Positions 33,696 through 42,386 of a DNA stretch of 64,000 bases are shown in pieces (position 1 is the first letter of the stretch; every line of letters begins with the position of its first letter). Location of the stretch: positions 1,241-65,240 of the forward strand of contig NZ_LMEP01000001.1 in assembly GCF_001426405.1 (NCBI RefSeq). Direction: 5' to 3'. The translations under genes and the position numbers were made by a program. The stretch is from Streptomyces sp. Root1304. GTDB taxonomy: Bacteria; Actinomycetota; Actinomycetes; Streptomycetales; Streptomycetaceae. The notes beneath the pieces were generated by a model. It was given only the letters and a program-made list of their open reading frames with translations. It was not told the origin of the DNA and did not search any database.

Positions 33696-35186
33696 TCACG
33701 GGGTGGCGTGGGCGGAGGCCCGGACGAGGGCGCCGGTCGCGTGGGCCAGCAGGCCGAGCGCGGCGGCGCCGCAGACGAGGGTGGGTACGGCCCCGGGGCC
33801 CCAGGTGTCGACGAGGGTGCGCACCGGGGCGGCGAGCGCGTCGAAGCCGGGGACGGGGACGCGGGAGGCGAGGACGCTCGCGAGGGCGAGCGCCTCGGCG
33901 GCGCAGGCGGCGGCGAGGGCGGCGGTGGCCGTCTCGGGGAAGCCGTGGACGGTGAGGAGCCGGGCGAACAGCAGGAGCGCGCCGAGGGCCAGGGCCCCGG
34001 AGCTGAACCCGGTGAGTTCGAGGAGGCCGGTGAGGGCGAGGAGCTGGAGGGTGACGGTGGCGAGGAGCGCCGGGCGGACGCCGGCGGCGAAGTCGGCGAG
34101 GCCCCGGCTGTCGGCGATCCGGCGGCGGGCCCGGTTCGCGAAGAGGCGGGCGCACCAGGCGACGGGGGCGACGGCGAGCGCGAGGCCGAGGAGCGGTCCG
34201 GTGGTCAGGTCCCAGGGTCCGTCGGGGCCGCCGCTGAGCACCTGGCCGAGGAGTCCGTCGCCGCCGACCGCGTACGCGAGGAGCCAGAGGGTCCAGAGCC
34301 GGGCGGCGGGCACGCTCCTGCCTTCGGGGACCCGGAGCGGGCCGCGCCGGACGGCGAACAGCAGGGCCCCGGCCAGGAGGACGGCGCCGCTCGCGCCGAC
34401 GGCGGCCCGCACGGGGCCGTGGGTGAGGGCGAGCCCGATGCCGGTGAGCGCGGCGGCGGCGCCGGGCGTGAGGACGGCGAGCACCCAGGCGTCGGTGTCC
34501 CGCTCGGGCGGCGCGGGGGCCGGGGCCGGTTCGTCACCCCGGGGCACGCGCGCGTAGAGCTCCTCGGCGAGCGAGAACACGTCCCGGTGCCGGAAGCGGG
34601 CGGCGGTGCGGTCGGTGAATCCCTGCGCTTCGAGTCCGGCGGCGATCTCCAGCGGGTCGACGGCCCGCGCGCAGAGCTCCCGGTGGCGGTGCATGAGCAC
34701 TTTGACGGGGTCGGCGTGGCCGCGCCGGGGGCGGGGTGCGGCGGTCGTGCGGGCGGCGGGACCGGCCGTGCCGGGGGCCGCGACCGGCGGGGCCGACGCG
34801 GTGGGCGCGCTCGCGCCGGCGGACGTACGGGCGGGGGGGCGCGCCGGGTCGGTGTCGTCCGGCGCGGTGTCGTCCGGCGTGCTGCCCGGCCTCGCGCTGC
34901 CCTCCGGCGCCGAGTCCTCCGGCTCCGTGTCGTCCCATCCGGGGTCCCCCGGCTTCGGGGGGATCTCGGCGGCCTCCCCCTGGGCCGGGCCTATCCCGGA
35001 GGAGGGTCTGCCGAGGGGGTCGGCGGGGTCCGGCCGGCCGGCGCCGTCCACCGGTTCGGCCGGGTCGTCCGGGCCGCGGAGGTCGAGCGTCCCGCCGGTG
35101 GGCGGGGTGAGGGCGGGGGCGCCGAGGAGGGCCTCGGAGCGGGCGTCCCAGGCTCCGGGGCTCGTCGGGGCGGCGGAGCCGCGCAT
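33696..35186 (-). CDS. Multi-pass membrane protein with disordered N-terminal region
   Basis: A 496-residue protein. Residues 1-150 are rich in Pro, Ala, Asp and Thr and look disordered. Residues about 155-210 (DPVKVLMHRHRELCARAVDPLEIAAGLEAQGFTDRTAARFRHRDVFSLAEELYARV) form a soluble helical module. The remaining about 270 residues hold roughly eight hydrophobic segments. ATG 35186 is preceded by AAGGAGG at good distance, overlapping the end of the glycosyltransferase gene 13 bp upstream; an ATG at 35207 is possible. No known transporter motif is evident. By position it could export or help polymerise the product of the glycosyltransferase, as PelG does in Pel loci. Confidence 0.72.
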   Translation of the reverse strand: MRGSAAPTSPGAWDARSEALLGAPALTPPTGGTLDLRGPDDPAEPVDGAGRPDPADPLGRPSSGIGPAQGEAAEIPPKPGDPGWDDTEPEDSAPEGSARPGSTPDDTAPDDTDPARPPARTSAGASAPTASAPPVAAPGTAGPAARTTAAPRPRRGHADPVKVLMHRHRELCARAVDPLEIAAGLEAQGFTDRTAARFRHRDVFSLAEELYARVPRGDEPAPAPAPPERDTDAWVLAVLTPGAAAALTGIGLALTHGPVRAAVGASGAVLLAGALLFAVRRGPLRVPEGRSVPAARLWTLWLLAYAVGGDGLLGQVLSGGPDGPWDLTTGPLLGLALAVAPVAWCARLFANRARRRIADSRGLADFAAGVRPALLATVTLQLLALTGLLELTGFSSGALALGALLLFARLLTVHGFPETATAALAAACAAEALALASVLASRVPVPGFDALAAPVRTLVDTWGPGAVPTLVCGAAALGLLAHATGALVRASAHATP

Positions 35187-35199
35187 GGGGGTGCCTCCT

Positions 35200-36840
35200 T
35201 CAGGCATCGGGGGCTCCCGTCCCGGCGATCACGGTCTGGTTCGCCCAGCTGCCCCGTACATGGGCCTCGGCGGGGTGGGCGAAGGGCACGCCGTCCCCGG
35301 GGCGGTGGCGCACCGGCGCGTGGGAGAGGAGCTCCAGGTAGATGCCGCGGAACGCGGCGAGGTTCTGTTCGACGGTGAAGAGTTCGAGGGCGCGGGCGCG
35401 GGCGGCGGCGCCGAGCCGGTAGCGGCGCTCGGGGTCGCGGAGCAGCGCGAGACAGGCGTCGGCGAGCGCCCGGGGGTTGCGCGGGGGGACGACGAGACCG
35501 GTGCCGCCGATGATCTCGACGACGGCGCCGACATCGGTCGAGACGGTGGCGCGCGCGCAGAACATCGCCTCGACGAGGGTGGCGGGGAAGCCCTCGACGA
35601 CGCTGGACAGGACGACGACCGCGCCGGAGGCGTAGGTGTCCTCCAGGGTGGGCGCCTCGGGGCCGCCGAGTTCCTCGAAGGTGACCGGGTTCTCGCCGAC
35701 GGCGTGCGCCCCGGCGGCCTCGTCGGGGAAGAGCTGGGCGGCGAGGCCCTTGCAATGGGTGAGGTACGCGCCCGCGCCGGGCTCCCGTACGGGCACGGCG
35801 ACGATCCGCAGCCGGGCGTCGGGCTGCCGCGAGCGGATCTCCGCGAAGGCGTGCAGCAGGGCGATGAGGTCCTTGGCGGGTTCGACGCGGCCGACCCAGA
35901 CGAGGGTGGCCGGGTCTCCGCTCTCCTCGTCCTCGCCGACCTCGGCGAAGCGGTCCGCCGCCATGCCGGGGTGGACGGCGCGGATGCGGGTCCGGTCGGC
36001 GCCGCACTTCTCCTGCCAGCGGCGGGTGTGCGCGTTGCCGGGGGTGAGGAGCGCGGCCTGCCCGTAGACCTCGGCGGCGAGCCGGCCGTGGAGGGCGGCG
36101 AGCAGGGTGCGCAGCGGGGCGGAGCGGTCGGCACCGGCGGCGGAGAGGTAGTGGGAGCGGAGCGGTGCGCCGTACTCGGTGACGAGCAGCGGGGTGCCGA
36201 AGAAGCGTTTGGCCAGGAGGCCGGGGAGTGCGGTGGTGCCGCCGGCGGTGGCGTGGCAGAGGTCGGCCGCGCCGAGGGCGTCCTCCTCGTACCAGTCGAG
36301 GGAGAGCGGGCGCAGGGTGCGCTCGACGTGCTCGACGAAGGCGAGGTGGTCGCGGAGCCCGGCGGCGGCCGCGCCCCGGCTCGCGCCGGGTGCGCGGCAG
36401 GCGGCTTCGAGGGCGCGGACGGCGTCGTCGGAGCGGAGCGCGCCGGGGAGTCCGCCGCGCTCGCGGGCGAGATCGGCCAGCGCGTGGAGGCCGGCGGCGA
36501 AGGCCTCGTGGTCCTCGGCGCAGAGCCCGGCCGTCAGCGCGTGGAAGGCCTCGGTGAAGCGGTGGCGGTCGCGGCGGCCGTAGGCGCGGCGGGCGGCGCG
36601 GGCGCCGAAGGCGGTCCGTTCGAGGAGGTTCCCGGCGGCCGGGGCCGCGTCGGAGGCCCCCAGGTCGACGGTGCGGACGACGCGGGAGTTCGGCGGGAGC
36701 GGCGCCGCGGTGCCGGAGCCGCCGAGGGAGTACAGGTCGAACTGGTGCTGCCCGAGCCCGCGTACGAGCCGCTCGCACCAGCGTCCGGATTCACCGGTGG
36801 CGTACGGGTACCCACCCTCGGTGAGCAGTCCGATCCGCAC
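35200..36840 (-). CDS. DUF3492/PelF-like GT4 glycosyltransferase
   Basis: A 546-residue cytoplasmic glycosyltransferase. The start MRIGLLTEGGYPYATGESGRW fits the DUF3492 module found at the N-terminus of PelF. The GT4 half shows RIRAVHPGM, TLVWVGRVEPAKDLIALLHAF, FEELGG and the donor-site motif VLSSVVEGFPATLVEAM with its two Glu residues, followed by STDVGAVVEIIGGTGLVVPPRNP. PelF uses UDP-GlcNAc/GalNAc. About 100 residues between the two halves are Ala/Arg-rich and less conserved. GTG 36840 follows a G-rich site. It heads a set of four minus-strand genes and lies beyond the terminator of the DUF3152 gene. Confidence 0.87.
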   Translation of the reverse strand: MRIGLLTEGGYPYATGESGRWCERLVRGLGQHQFDLYSLGGSGTAAPLPPNSRVVRTVDLGASDAAPAAGNLLERTAFGARAARRAYGRRDRHRFTEAFHALTAGLCAEDHEAFAAGLHALADLARERGGLPGALRSDDAVRALEAACRAPGASRGAAAAGLRDHLAFVEHVERTLRPLSLDWYEEDALGAADLCHATAGGTTALPGLLAKRFFGTPLLVTEYGAPLRSHYLSAAGADRSAPLRTLLAALHGRLAAEVYGQAALLTPGNAHTRRWQEKCGADRTRIRAVHPGMAADRFAEVGEDEESGDPATLVWVGRVEPAKDLIALLHAFAEIRSRQPDARLRIVAVPVREPGAGAYLTHCKGLAAQLFPDEAAGAHAVGENPVTFEELGGPEAPTLEDTYASGAVVVLSSVVEGFPATLVEAMFCARATVSTDVGAVVEIIGGTGLVVPPRNPRALADACLALLRDPERRYRLGAAARARALELFTVEQNLAAFRGIYLELLSHAPVRHRPGDGVPFAHPAEAHVRGSWANQTVIAGTGAPDA

Positions 36841-36918
36841 GAGTGCACCCCCGTTCTCCCTTGACGGCGGCCACCGTTGGTCCGGTGACTCGCAGCGGGA
36901 AGAACGTAAGCGGAGAAA

Positions 36919-36956
36919 CCGGTGGTGCGACGGACGGTTGTCCGTCGCACCACCGG
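36919..36956 (-). terminator. Terminator of the DUF3152 gene
   Basis: A 17-bp perfect stem beginning CCGGTGGTGCGACGGAC closes on a 4-nt loop. On the minus strand it is followed by TTTCT. It separates the DUF3152 operon from the glycosyltransferase set. Confidence 0.85.
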
Positions 36957-37067
36957 AAGGGGTGAATGCACGTAACTTTCCCGCCCCCGTCGCGTTCTGT
37001 CGCGCTAGGCGTCAGATCCGTCACGGAGAGTCAGGCCGGGGCCAGCCCCTGGCGGAGCGCCCGGCGC

Positions 37068-38537
37068 TCAACCCGTCGGGTACACCCAGGGGTTGGGGCG
37101 GCACTTGATCCCGCCGATGTTCAGCGACTTCGTCTGCTGCTGCATCACCGGGGCGAGCGCGCCGGGGGTGCTGCAGCGCACGTGGCCGTGCCCGAGCCGG
37201 TGGCCGACCTCGTGGTTGATGAGCATCTGCCGGTAGGCGTACATCGCCTTGGGGCCGAAGGTCTCCGAACCCTGCGCCCAGCGGAAGGCGTTGATCATCA
37301 CGCGCTCGGTGGAGGCGGAGTCGCAGGACACGTTGTCGACGGTCGTGTCGAGGCCGGACTTCGCGCACCAGGCGCCCGTCGTGCCGGGGCTGGCCAGCGT
37401 GATCACGAACCGGGCCTCGCCGCTGGAGACCCGCTCGAAGGTCATCGCCCCCTGCCCGGCCCAGCTGCGCGGGTCGTTCAGGGTCTTGTGCACGGCGTCG
37501 GCGAAGAGCGCGGGGTCGAGTCCGATCCCCTTCTCGACGTCGATCCGGTAGCGGATCAACTGCCCCTTCCCGGGCGCCTTCTGGAAGCCCGGCACGGTCG
37601 CGAAGTCGCCGGAGCCCTTCAGCTTCGGGTCGATCGGGAACTGCCGGGTCATCAGCTGCTCATAGGTGGGCGGCTCGGCAGTGACCGCCGGGGCAGGGGC
37701 CTTCGGGGTGGCCCGCTCGTCGGAACGGGAGGCGGAGGCGTCGTCGGCGGCCCGCTCGGCCGGCTGCTCGGCGGCGTGCACGGTGACCGGGGCGTCCTCC
37801 CGGCCGGTCACCTGCCCGGCGACGACGACGGCGAGGACGGTGGCGACGGCGGCCGCCGCGACGCCGGTGAGGGTGCGGCCGAGGCCGCCCCGGACGACCG
37901 GGGCCCCGGTCTCCTCGGGCACCGGCGCGGGCGCGTCCTCACGTCGGGGTCCGGGGACGAACGGCGCCCGGGCGGCGTCCTGTTCGTGCTCCTCGGTACG
38001 GGGCGAGCCGTGCCGGGCCCGGTACGGCCGGGGCTGCGGCGCGGAGCCCTCGTCGTGCTGCGGGTGGCCGCCCCGTACGGGGGTCCGGTAGGCGGGGACG
38101 CCGTGCGCGGGGGTACCGGGCGTTCCGTGCGCGGGGGTGTCGAAGACCGAGGGGGTGTACCCGGAGGCGCCGTAGGAGGGGGTGCCGCGCGGCGGGGTCA
38201 CGGGGGCCGGCGCGGCCTGCGCCGGATTGCGGTGCGCGGGTCCGCCGCGCCCGGTGCCGTGCGCGGGCGTGCCCTGCGCCGGAGTGCCGTACGCGGGGTT
38301 CCCGTAGGCCGGATTCCCGTACGCGGGGCCCCCGTACCCCGGCGGTGTCCCCTGTCCCTGCGGCCGTCCCTGCACGGTCTGGCCCTCGCCGGGCGCCCTG
38401 CGTCGGCGGCCCGTGCCCTGGGCGCGCTCGGCGGGCGCTCCCGGCGGCTTTGCCGCCCCCGTCGTCCGTCCGGGGGCCGTCTGCTGACCGGTGTCGGCCA
38501 CCGGGGGCGCGGAGCCCTTGCGACTATGTCGTCCCAC
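37068..38537 (-). CDS. DUF3152 membrane-anchored metzincin-like protein
   Basis: A 489-residue protein. The first 200 residues are low-complexity, with YGNPAYG- and GTPAHGTP-type repeats, then one membrane helix (LGRTLTGVAAAAVATVLAVVVAG) and an outer DUF3152 domain. The domain contains HEVGHRLGHGH, which fits the HExxHxxGxxH zinc site of metzincin proteases, and cysteines (WCAKSG, VSCDSAS, VRCSTPG, IKCRPNPW) that may form disulfides. Start GTG 38537 begins GRHSRKGSAPP and its ribosome site overlaps the end of the upstream hydrolase gene 8 bp away. DUF3152 is widespread in actinobacteria (Rv3207c type); substrates are not established. Confidence 0.88.
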   Translation of the reverse strand: MGRHSRKGSAPPVADTGQQTAPGRTTGAAKPPGAPAERAQGTGRRRRAPGEGQTVQGRPQGQGTPPGYGGPAYGNPAYGNPAYGTPAQGTPAHGTGRGGPAHRNPAQAAPAPVTPPRGTPSYGASGYTPSVFDTPAHGTPGTPAHGVPAYRTPVRGGHPQHDEGSAPQPRPYRARHGSPRTEEHEQDAARAPFVPGPRREDAPAPVPEETGAPVVRGGLGRTLTGVAAAAVATVLAVVVAGQVTGREDAPVTVHAAEQPAERAADDASASRSDERATPKAPAPAVTAEPPTYEQLMTRQFPIDPKLKGSGDFATVPGFQKAPGKGQLIRYRIDVEKGIGLDPALFADAVHKTLNDPRSWAGQGAMTFERVSSGEARFVITLASPGTTGAWCAKSGLDTTVDNVSCDSASTERVMINAFRWAQGSETFGPKAMYAYRQMLINHEVGHRLGHGHVRCSTPGALAPVMQQQTKSLNIGGIKCRPNPWVYPTG

Positions 38538-38545
38538 GCCCCGGA

Positions 38546-39514
38546 TCAGCTCCCGCCGTTGTCGGCGATCAGGTCCCGGACGGCCTGGGCGACCGTCTCG
38601 GGGTACTCCATCATCGCCACGTGCCCCGCCTCGGGGAGGGTCAGCAGGCGCGAGCCGCGGAAGGCGGCGGCCGCCTTGCGGGCCATCCGGTACGAGACGA
38701 GCTGGTCGCGCCCGCCGTAGACGAGCAGCGTGGGGGCGAGGACGCGTTCGGCCTGCCGCCACAGTCCGTGCTGCCCGCCGAGCGTGTACGCGTCGACGAT
38801 GCCGCGCGAGGAGCGTGCCATGGCGTCCCAGAAGTAGGGAAGCTCCAGGCGCCGTTCCATCTCCTCGACGGCGTGCAGGAGGCCCTCGTCGGTGACCCGG
38901 CCGGGGTCTCCGTAACAGAGGGAGAGGACGCCCCGGACGCGCTGCTCGGCCGTCCAGTCCTTGCTGAGCTTCGCGAAGGCCGAGGCCACGCCGGGCACCG
39001 CGAGCAGGACCGTGGGCCAGGCGGTGCGCTGGGCGCGCAGCTCGGGCAGGGCCGGGGAGATCAGGGTGAGGGTGCGGACCAGGTCGGGCCGGGCCGCGGC
39101 GACCCGGGTGGCGACGGCGCCGCCCAGCGAGTTGCCGAGGAGGTGCACCGGCCCGCGGCCCGCGGAGTCCAGGAGGCGGATGACGGCGCGGGCGTGCCCG
39201 GTGACCGAGTAGTTGCCGTCGTCGGGCGGCGGGGAGTCGCCGAAGCCGGGGAGGTCGACGGCCTCGCCGTCGACGAGGTCCGCGAGCAGCGGCATCAGGG
39301 CGGACCAGTTCTGCGAGGAACCGCCGAGGCCGTGGACGTACAGCGCGGGCGGCAGGCCGGGCTCGGCGCCGGGCCGGGCGCGCACCGTGAGGGTGAGTCC
39401 GGGCAGCGACACGGAGCGGAGCTCCTCGCCGTCGGCGACCCGTACGGCGCGGGTGGTGCGCGACGCGGGTGGCGCGGCGGCGGTCCGGGTTTCCGGCAGC
39501 TCGGTCGACGACAT
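38546..39514 (-). CDS. Alpha/beta hydrolase
   Basis: A 322-residue alpha/beta-hydrolase. PALYVHGLGGSSQNWSALMPLL gives the oxyanion hole region, VDLPGFGDS follows, LLGNSLGGAVATRVA is the nucleophile elbow with Ser, LLVYGGRDQLVS provides the acid and LLTLPEAGHVAMMEYPE the His. The triad is complete. No export signal is seen. A -10 like TAATAT lies 7 nt before the ATG with no ribosome site, so the mRNA may be leaderless. The DUF3152 gene follows 8 bp downstream and is probably cotranscribed. The substrate is unknown. Confidence 0.88.
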   Translation of the reverse strand: MSSTELPETRTAAAPPASRTTRAVRVADGEELRSVSLPGLTLTVRARPGAEPGLPPALYVHGLGGSSQNWSALMPLLADLVDGEAVDLPGFGDSPPPDDGNYSVTGHARAVIRLLDSAGRGPVHLLGNSLGGAVATRVAAARPDLVRTLTLISPALPELRAQRTAWPTVLLAVPGVASAFAKLSKDWTAEQRVRGVLSLCYGDPGRVTDEGLLHAVEEMERRLELPYFWDAMARSSRGIVDAYTLGGQHGLWRQAERVLAPTLLVYGGRDQLVSYRMARKAAAAFRGSRLLTLPEAGHVAMMEYPETVAQAVRDLIADNGGS

Positions 39515-39521
39515 GGCCGCA

Positions 39522-39527
39522 ATATTA
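39522..39527 (-). promoter_or_regulatory. Candidate -10 box for a leaderless transcript
   Basis: TAATAT on the minus strand, followed by 7 nt and the ATG of the alpha/beta hydrolase. No Shine-Dalgarno sequence lies between. The -35 region is poor. Confidence 0.5.
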
Positions 39528-39652
39528 CGAGACGATCACGCGGCGCCGTGTGTGGGTGCCGTCACAGGTGCGTGTGCGGCGGGGCGCGGGTGCTCCTAGG
39601 CTCGAAGAGAGGCCCTGCGGAGAGGACCGCGACCCCATGCCGGAGGAATCGC

Positions 39653-39868
39653 ATGACTGTCGATCCGACCGACCCGGACACATTCGCCGAGGAAGAGGAC
39701 ACCGTGCTGGAGCAGGAGATCCCGGAGGCCGACGCGGCGGAGCAGCACACGGACCTGCAGCAGCGCGAGGACGAGCAGGTCACCCACGTCGAGCGCGACT
39801 CGGCGAACGAGGCCGACTCCTCCGAGCAGACCCGTGTCGTCGCCCTGGACGAGGACGACTACCGCTGA
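39653..39868 (+). CDS. Small acidic protein
   Basis: A 71-residue, strongly acidic protein: MTVDPTDPDTFAEEEDTVLEQ at the start and TRVVALDEDDYR at the end. It is mostly Glu, Asp, Gln and Thr with no hydrophobic core, so it is probably disordered in isolation. The ribosome site GGAGGAATCGC is strong. Divergent from the alpha/beta hydrolase and upstream of the TetR gene. It resembles short acidic DUF-type proteins of streptomycetes; function unknown. Confidence 0.7.
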   Translation: MTVDPTDPDTFAEEEDTVLEQEIPEADAAEQHTDLQQREDEQVTHVERDSANEADSSEQTRVVALDEDDYR

Positions 39869-40033
39869 GCCGGGACGACTCCCGCTGATTTGTTCGGTTT
39901 AATATTGAATCGACTGTCGACCCGGGCGTCCGGTCCGTGAAATTCTGCGTTCGCACCGCGCACAGCCGGGTTACCCAAAAGTACGATGGCGGCGCGTGCG
40001 ACAGCGCGCATGGATCGATTCTTGGGAGGCCGC

Positions 40034-40693
40034 GTGAGCGCCATCGAGCAGACAGAGGCAGCACGCCCTCGGGGCACGCGCCTGCCGCGACGTGCCCGAC
40101 GGAACCAGCTCCTCGGCGCTGCCCAGGAGGTGTTCGTCGCCCAGGGGTACCACTCGGCCGCGATGGACGACATCGCCGAGCGCGCGGGCGTCAGCAAGCC
40201 GGTGCTCTACCAGCACTTCCCCGGGAAGCTGGAGCTCTACCTCGCCCTGCTCGACCAGCACTGCGAGTCCCTCCTCCTCTCGGTGCGGACGGCCCTGGCC
40301 TCCACCACCGACAACAAGCTGAGGGTCGCGGCCACGATGGACGCGTACTTCGCCTACGTCGAGGACGAGGGCGGCGCCTTCCGGCTCGTCTTCGAGTCCG
40401 ACCTCACCAACGAACCGGCCGTACGCGAGCGCGTGGACCGGGTGAGCCTCCAGTGCGCCGAGGCGATCTCGGACGTCATCGCCGAGGACACCGGCCTGTC
40501 CAAGGACGAGTCGATGCTGCTCGCCGTCGCCCTCGGCGGCGTCTCCCAGGTCGTCGCGCGCTACTGGCTGTCGAGCGGGTCCGCCATCCCGCGCGACAAG
40601 GCGGTCGGTCTGCTGACCTCGCTCGCCTGGCGCGGCATCGCGGGTTTCCCGCTGCACGCGGTGGAGGGCCAGCTCAGCGCCGAGGGCCACTGA
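40034..40693 (+). CDS. TetR-family transcriptional regulator
   Basis: A 219-residue TetR protein. The DNA-binding segment QLLGAAQEVFVAQGYHSAAMDDIAERAGVSKPVLYQHFPGKLELYLALL (about 24-72) is canonical. The C-terminal ligand domain contains DAYFAYVEDEGGAFRLVFESDL. GTG 40034 follows TTGGGAGGCC; the longer ATG start at 39986 lacks such a site. The homologue in mycobacteria is Rv3208, in the same gene order. The upstream 165 bp is AT-richer, with TAATATTGAATCG near 39900, and may carry its operator. Regulated genes are unknown. Confidence 0.9.
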   Translation: MSAIEQTEAARPRGTRLPRRARRNQLLGAAQEVFVAQGYHSAAMDDIAERAGVSKPVLYQHFPGKLELYLALLDQHCESLLLSVRTALASTTDNKLRVAATMDAYFAYVEDEGGAFRLVFESDLTNEPAVRERVDRVSLQCAEAISDVIAEDTGLSKDESMLLAVALGGVSQVVARYWLSSGSAIPRDKAVGLLTSLAWRGIAGFPLHAVEGQLSAEGH

Positions 40694-40833
40694 CGGCCGG
40701 AGGCACCTCCGGTCCCGCGCGTGTTCGCTCCTGGCGTGTGTGAGTGAACCGTGCGCGTCCCCTCACCGGGCTAATGTGTGCAGCGTACGGCGCGGGTATT
40801 CGCGCAACGCTGACCGTTCGGAGGGACATAGCC

Positions 40834-41061
40834 GTGGAGGTCAAGATCGGCGTGCAGCACGCACCCCGGGAGATCGTTCTGGAGAGCGGGCAGTCCGCCG
40901 AGGAGGTGGAGCGCGCCGTCGCCGACGCGCTGGCCGGCAAGGCGCAGCTGCTCAGCCTCTCGGACGAGAAGGGCCGCAAGATCCTCATCCCGGCCGAGAA
41001 GATCGCGTACGTGGAGCTCGGCGAGCCCGCCGTGCGCCGCGTGGGCTTCGGCGCGCTCTGA
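40834..41061 (+). CDS. DUF3107 small protein
   Basis: A 75-residue protein starting GTG (EVKIGVQHAPREIVLESGQS) after GGAGGGAC. The pattern is one DUF3107 domain: a beta strand, a helix (SAEEVERAVADALAG), then strands LLSLSDEKGRKILIPAEKIAYVELGE and a short tail. It is the equivalent of mycobacterial Rv3208A (TB9.4), found next to the TetR gene there too. The function is not known. A strong terminator follows. Confidence 0.92.
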   Translation: MEVKIGVQHAPREIVLESGQSAEEVERAVADALAGKAQLLSLSDEKGRKILIPAEKIAYVELGEPAVRRVGFGAL

Positions 41062-41080
41062 GCCCAGGATCTACGGGAAG

Positions 41081-41111
41081 GGCCCGGTGGACCGTCACGG
41101 TCCACCGGGCC
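41081..41111 (+). terminator. Terminator after the DUF3107 gene
   Basis: A 14-bp stem, GGCCCGGTGGACCG (41081-41094) with its complement at 41098-41111, around a 3-nt loop and followed by TTTCG. Confidence 0.85.
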
Positions 41112-41285
41112 TTTCGCATGCCGGGCGGCCGGGCCCTCCCGTCGGCGCGGCGCGGCGCGGCCGGCGCCGTTCATATGCCCGTATGGCCACGTCAGGGCGT
41201 ACGGAAGGATTGCGCTCCGGGCGCCGGGGGTAGGAGGGATCTCGACCGCACCACCCGCCCCGCACCCCTCGCGAGGTGATCCGCA

Positions 41286-41555
41286 GTGTTCCTGGAAGTC
41301 CTCGGTTCCGCCCTGCTCGGTTTCGCCCTGGCCTGGGCCGCCGCGCACCGGCTGCCCGACCGTCTCCCCGTCCGGGTGATCGTTCTCGTCACCGGCACGC
41401 TGGGCGGTGTGTTCGGCGCGCTCGTCACCCACGGAGCCCTGGGCCCCGGCCACTTCCTCGCCACCCTGATCGGCGCGGTGGCGGTGGCGGCCGTCCTGCT
41501 CTCCCTGCTGGTCAGGCCGGCGTCCCGCCGTCTGCGCCGATCAGCCGCGATGTGA
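41286..41555 (+). CDS. Small integral membrane protein
   Basis: An 89-residue protein with three hydrophobic segments: LEVLGSALLGFALAWAAAH, VIVLVTGTLGGVFGALVTH and ATLIGAVAVAAVLLSLLV, then a basic tail. GTG 41286 is preceded by GAGGTGATCC. Glycines are spaced as in GlsB/YeaQ/YmgE (transglycosylase-associated) proteins, but I cannot confirm that family. It stands alone between the DUF3107 terminator and the convergent ferritin-like gene. Confidence 0.7.
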   Translation: MFLEVLGSALLGFALAWAAAHRLPDRLPVRVIVLVTGTLGGVFGALVTHGALGPGHFLATLIGAVAVAAVLLSLLVRPASRRLRRSAAM

Positions 41556-41650
41556 ACGGCCCCGCCACCCGCTCCGCACGGAGAACCCCCGTACGGATGC
41601 CGTGACCCCGGCCTCCGTACGACAGATACGACAGATACGACAGAGAAGAA

Positions 41651-42373
41651 CTAGGCGGCCAGGCCCAGCGCCGCCATGCGCTTGGTGTGCGCCTCGGTGA
41701 TCCGGGAGAACATCCGGCCGACCTCCGCGAGGTCGAAGCCGTCCGCCACCCCGCCGACCAGCATCGTCGAGAGCGCGTCGCGCTCGGCGACCACGCGCTG
41801 GGCCTGCGAGAGCGCCTCGCCCATCAGCCGGCGGGCCCACAGCGCGAGCCGGCCGCCGACGCGCGGATCGGCGTCGATCGCGGCGCGGACCTTCTCCACG
41901 GCGAAGTTGCCGTGGCCCGTGTCGTCGAGCACGGACAGCACGAGCCCGCGCGTGTCGGAGTCGAGGCGGGCCGCGACCTCCCGGTAGAAGTCACTGGCGA
42001 TCGAGTCGCCGACGTAGGCCTTGACCAGGCCCTCCAGCCAGTCCGAGGGCGCGGTCAGCCGGTGGAAGTCGTCGAGCGCCTTGGCGAAGGGCTCCATGGC
42101 CGCGGTCGGCTCGGCGTCCACCTCGGCGAGGCGGCCCCGCAGCCGCTCGAAGTGGTGGAACTCGGCGGAGGCCATCTTCGCCAGCTCCGCCTTGTCGCCG
42201 AGGGTCGGCGCCAGCTTGGCGTCCTCGGCGAGCCGCTCGAAGGCCGCGAGCTCTCCGTAGGCGAGGGCGCCGAGGAGGTCGATCACGGCGGCGCGGTACT
42301 GCGGCTCCTCGGCTGCCGTCGCCCAGTCCTTGGCGGCGATCCCGGTGGGTGTGGCGTTGTCAGGCGTCTCCAT
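41651..42373 (-). CDS. Ferritin-like fold protein
   Basis: A 240-residue all-helical protein. EPQYRAAVIDLLGALAYGELAAFERLAEDAK, ELAKMASAEFHHFERLRGRL, VKAYVGDSIASDFYREVAARL and LVLSVLDDTGHGNFAVEKVRAAI supply Glu and His residues at the spacing of ferritin-like di-iron bundles. In mycobacteria (Rv3210c) the homologue also adjoins the RNA-helicase gene. Relatives include MiaE-like tRNA hydroxylases, but a specific reaction cannot be claimed. There is no ribosome site before the ATG at 42373. TATTGT lies 7 nt upstream, so this may be a leaderless mRNA. Confidence 0.83.
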   Translation of the reverse strand: METPDNATPTGIAAKDWATAAEEPQYRAAVIDLLGALAYGELAAFERLAEDAKLAPTLGDKAELAKMASAEFHHFERLRGRLAEVDAEPTAAMEPFAKALDDFHRLTAPSDWLEGLVKAYVGDSIASDFYREVAARLDSDTRGLVLSVLDDTGHGNFAVEKVRAAIDADPRVGGRLALWARRLMGEALSQAQRVVAERDALSTMLVGGVADGFDLAEVGRMFSRITEAHTKRMAALGLAA

Positions 42374-42380
42374 GGAGCGC

Positions 42381-42386
42381 ACAATA
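42381..42386 (-). promoter_or_regulatory. Candidate -10 box for a leaderless ferritin-like transcript
   Basis: TATTGT on the minus strand, 7 nt before the ATG. No ribosome site lies between. Transcription would begin at or next to the A of the start codon. Confidence 0.5.

Noticed and set aside
33696..35186. Membrane protein as PelG
   Set aside because: It has about eight helices and a long disordered head, while PelG has about twelve helices; no PelG motif is seen. The name is not used.
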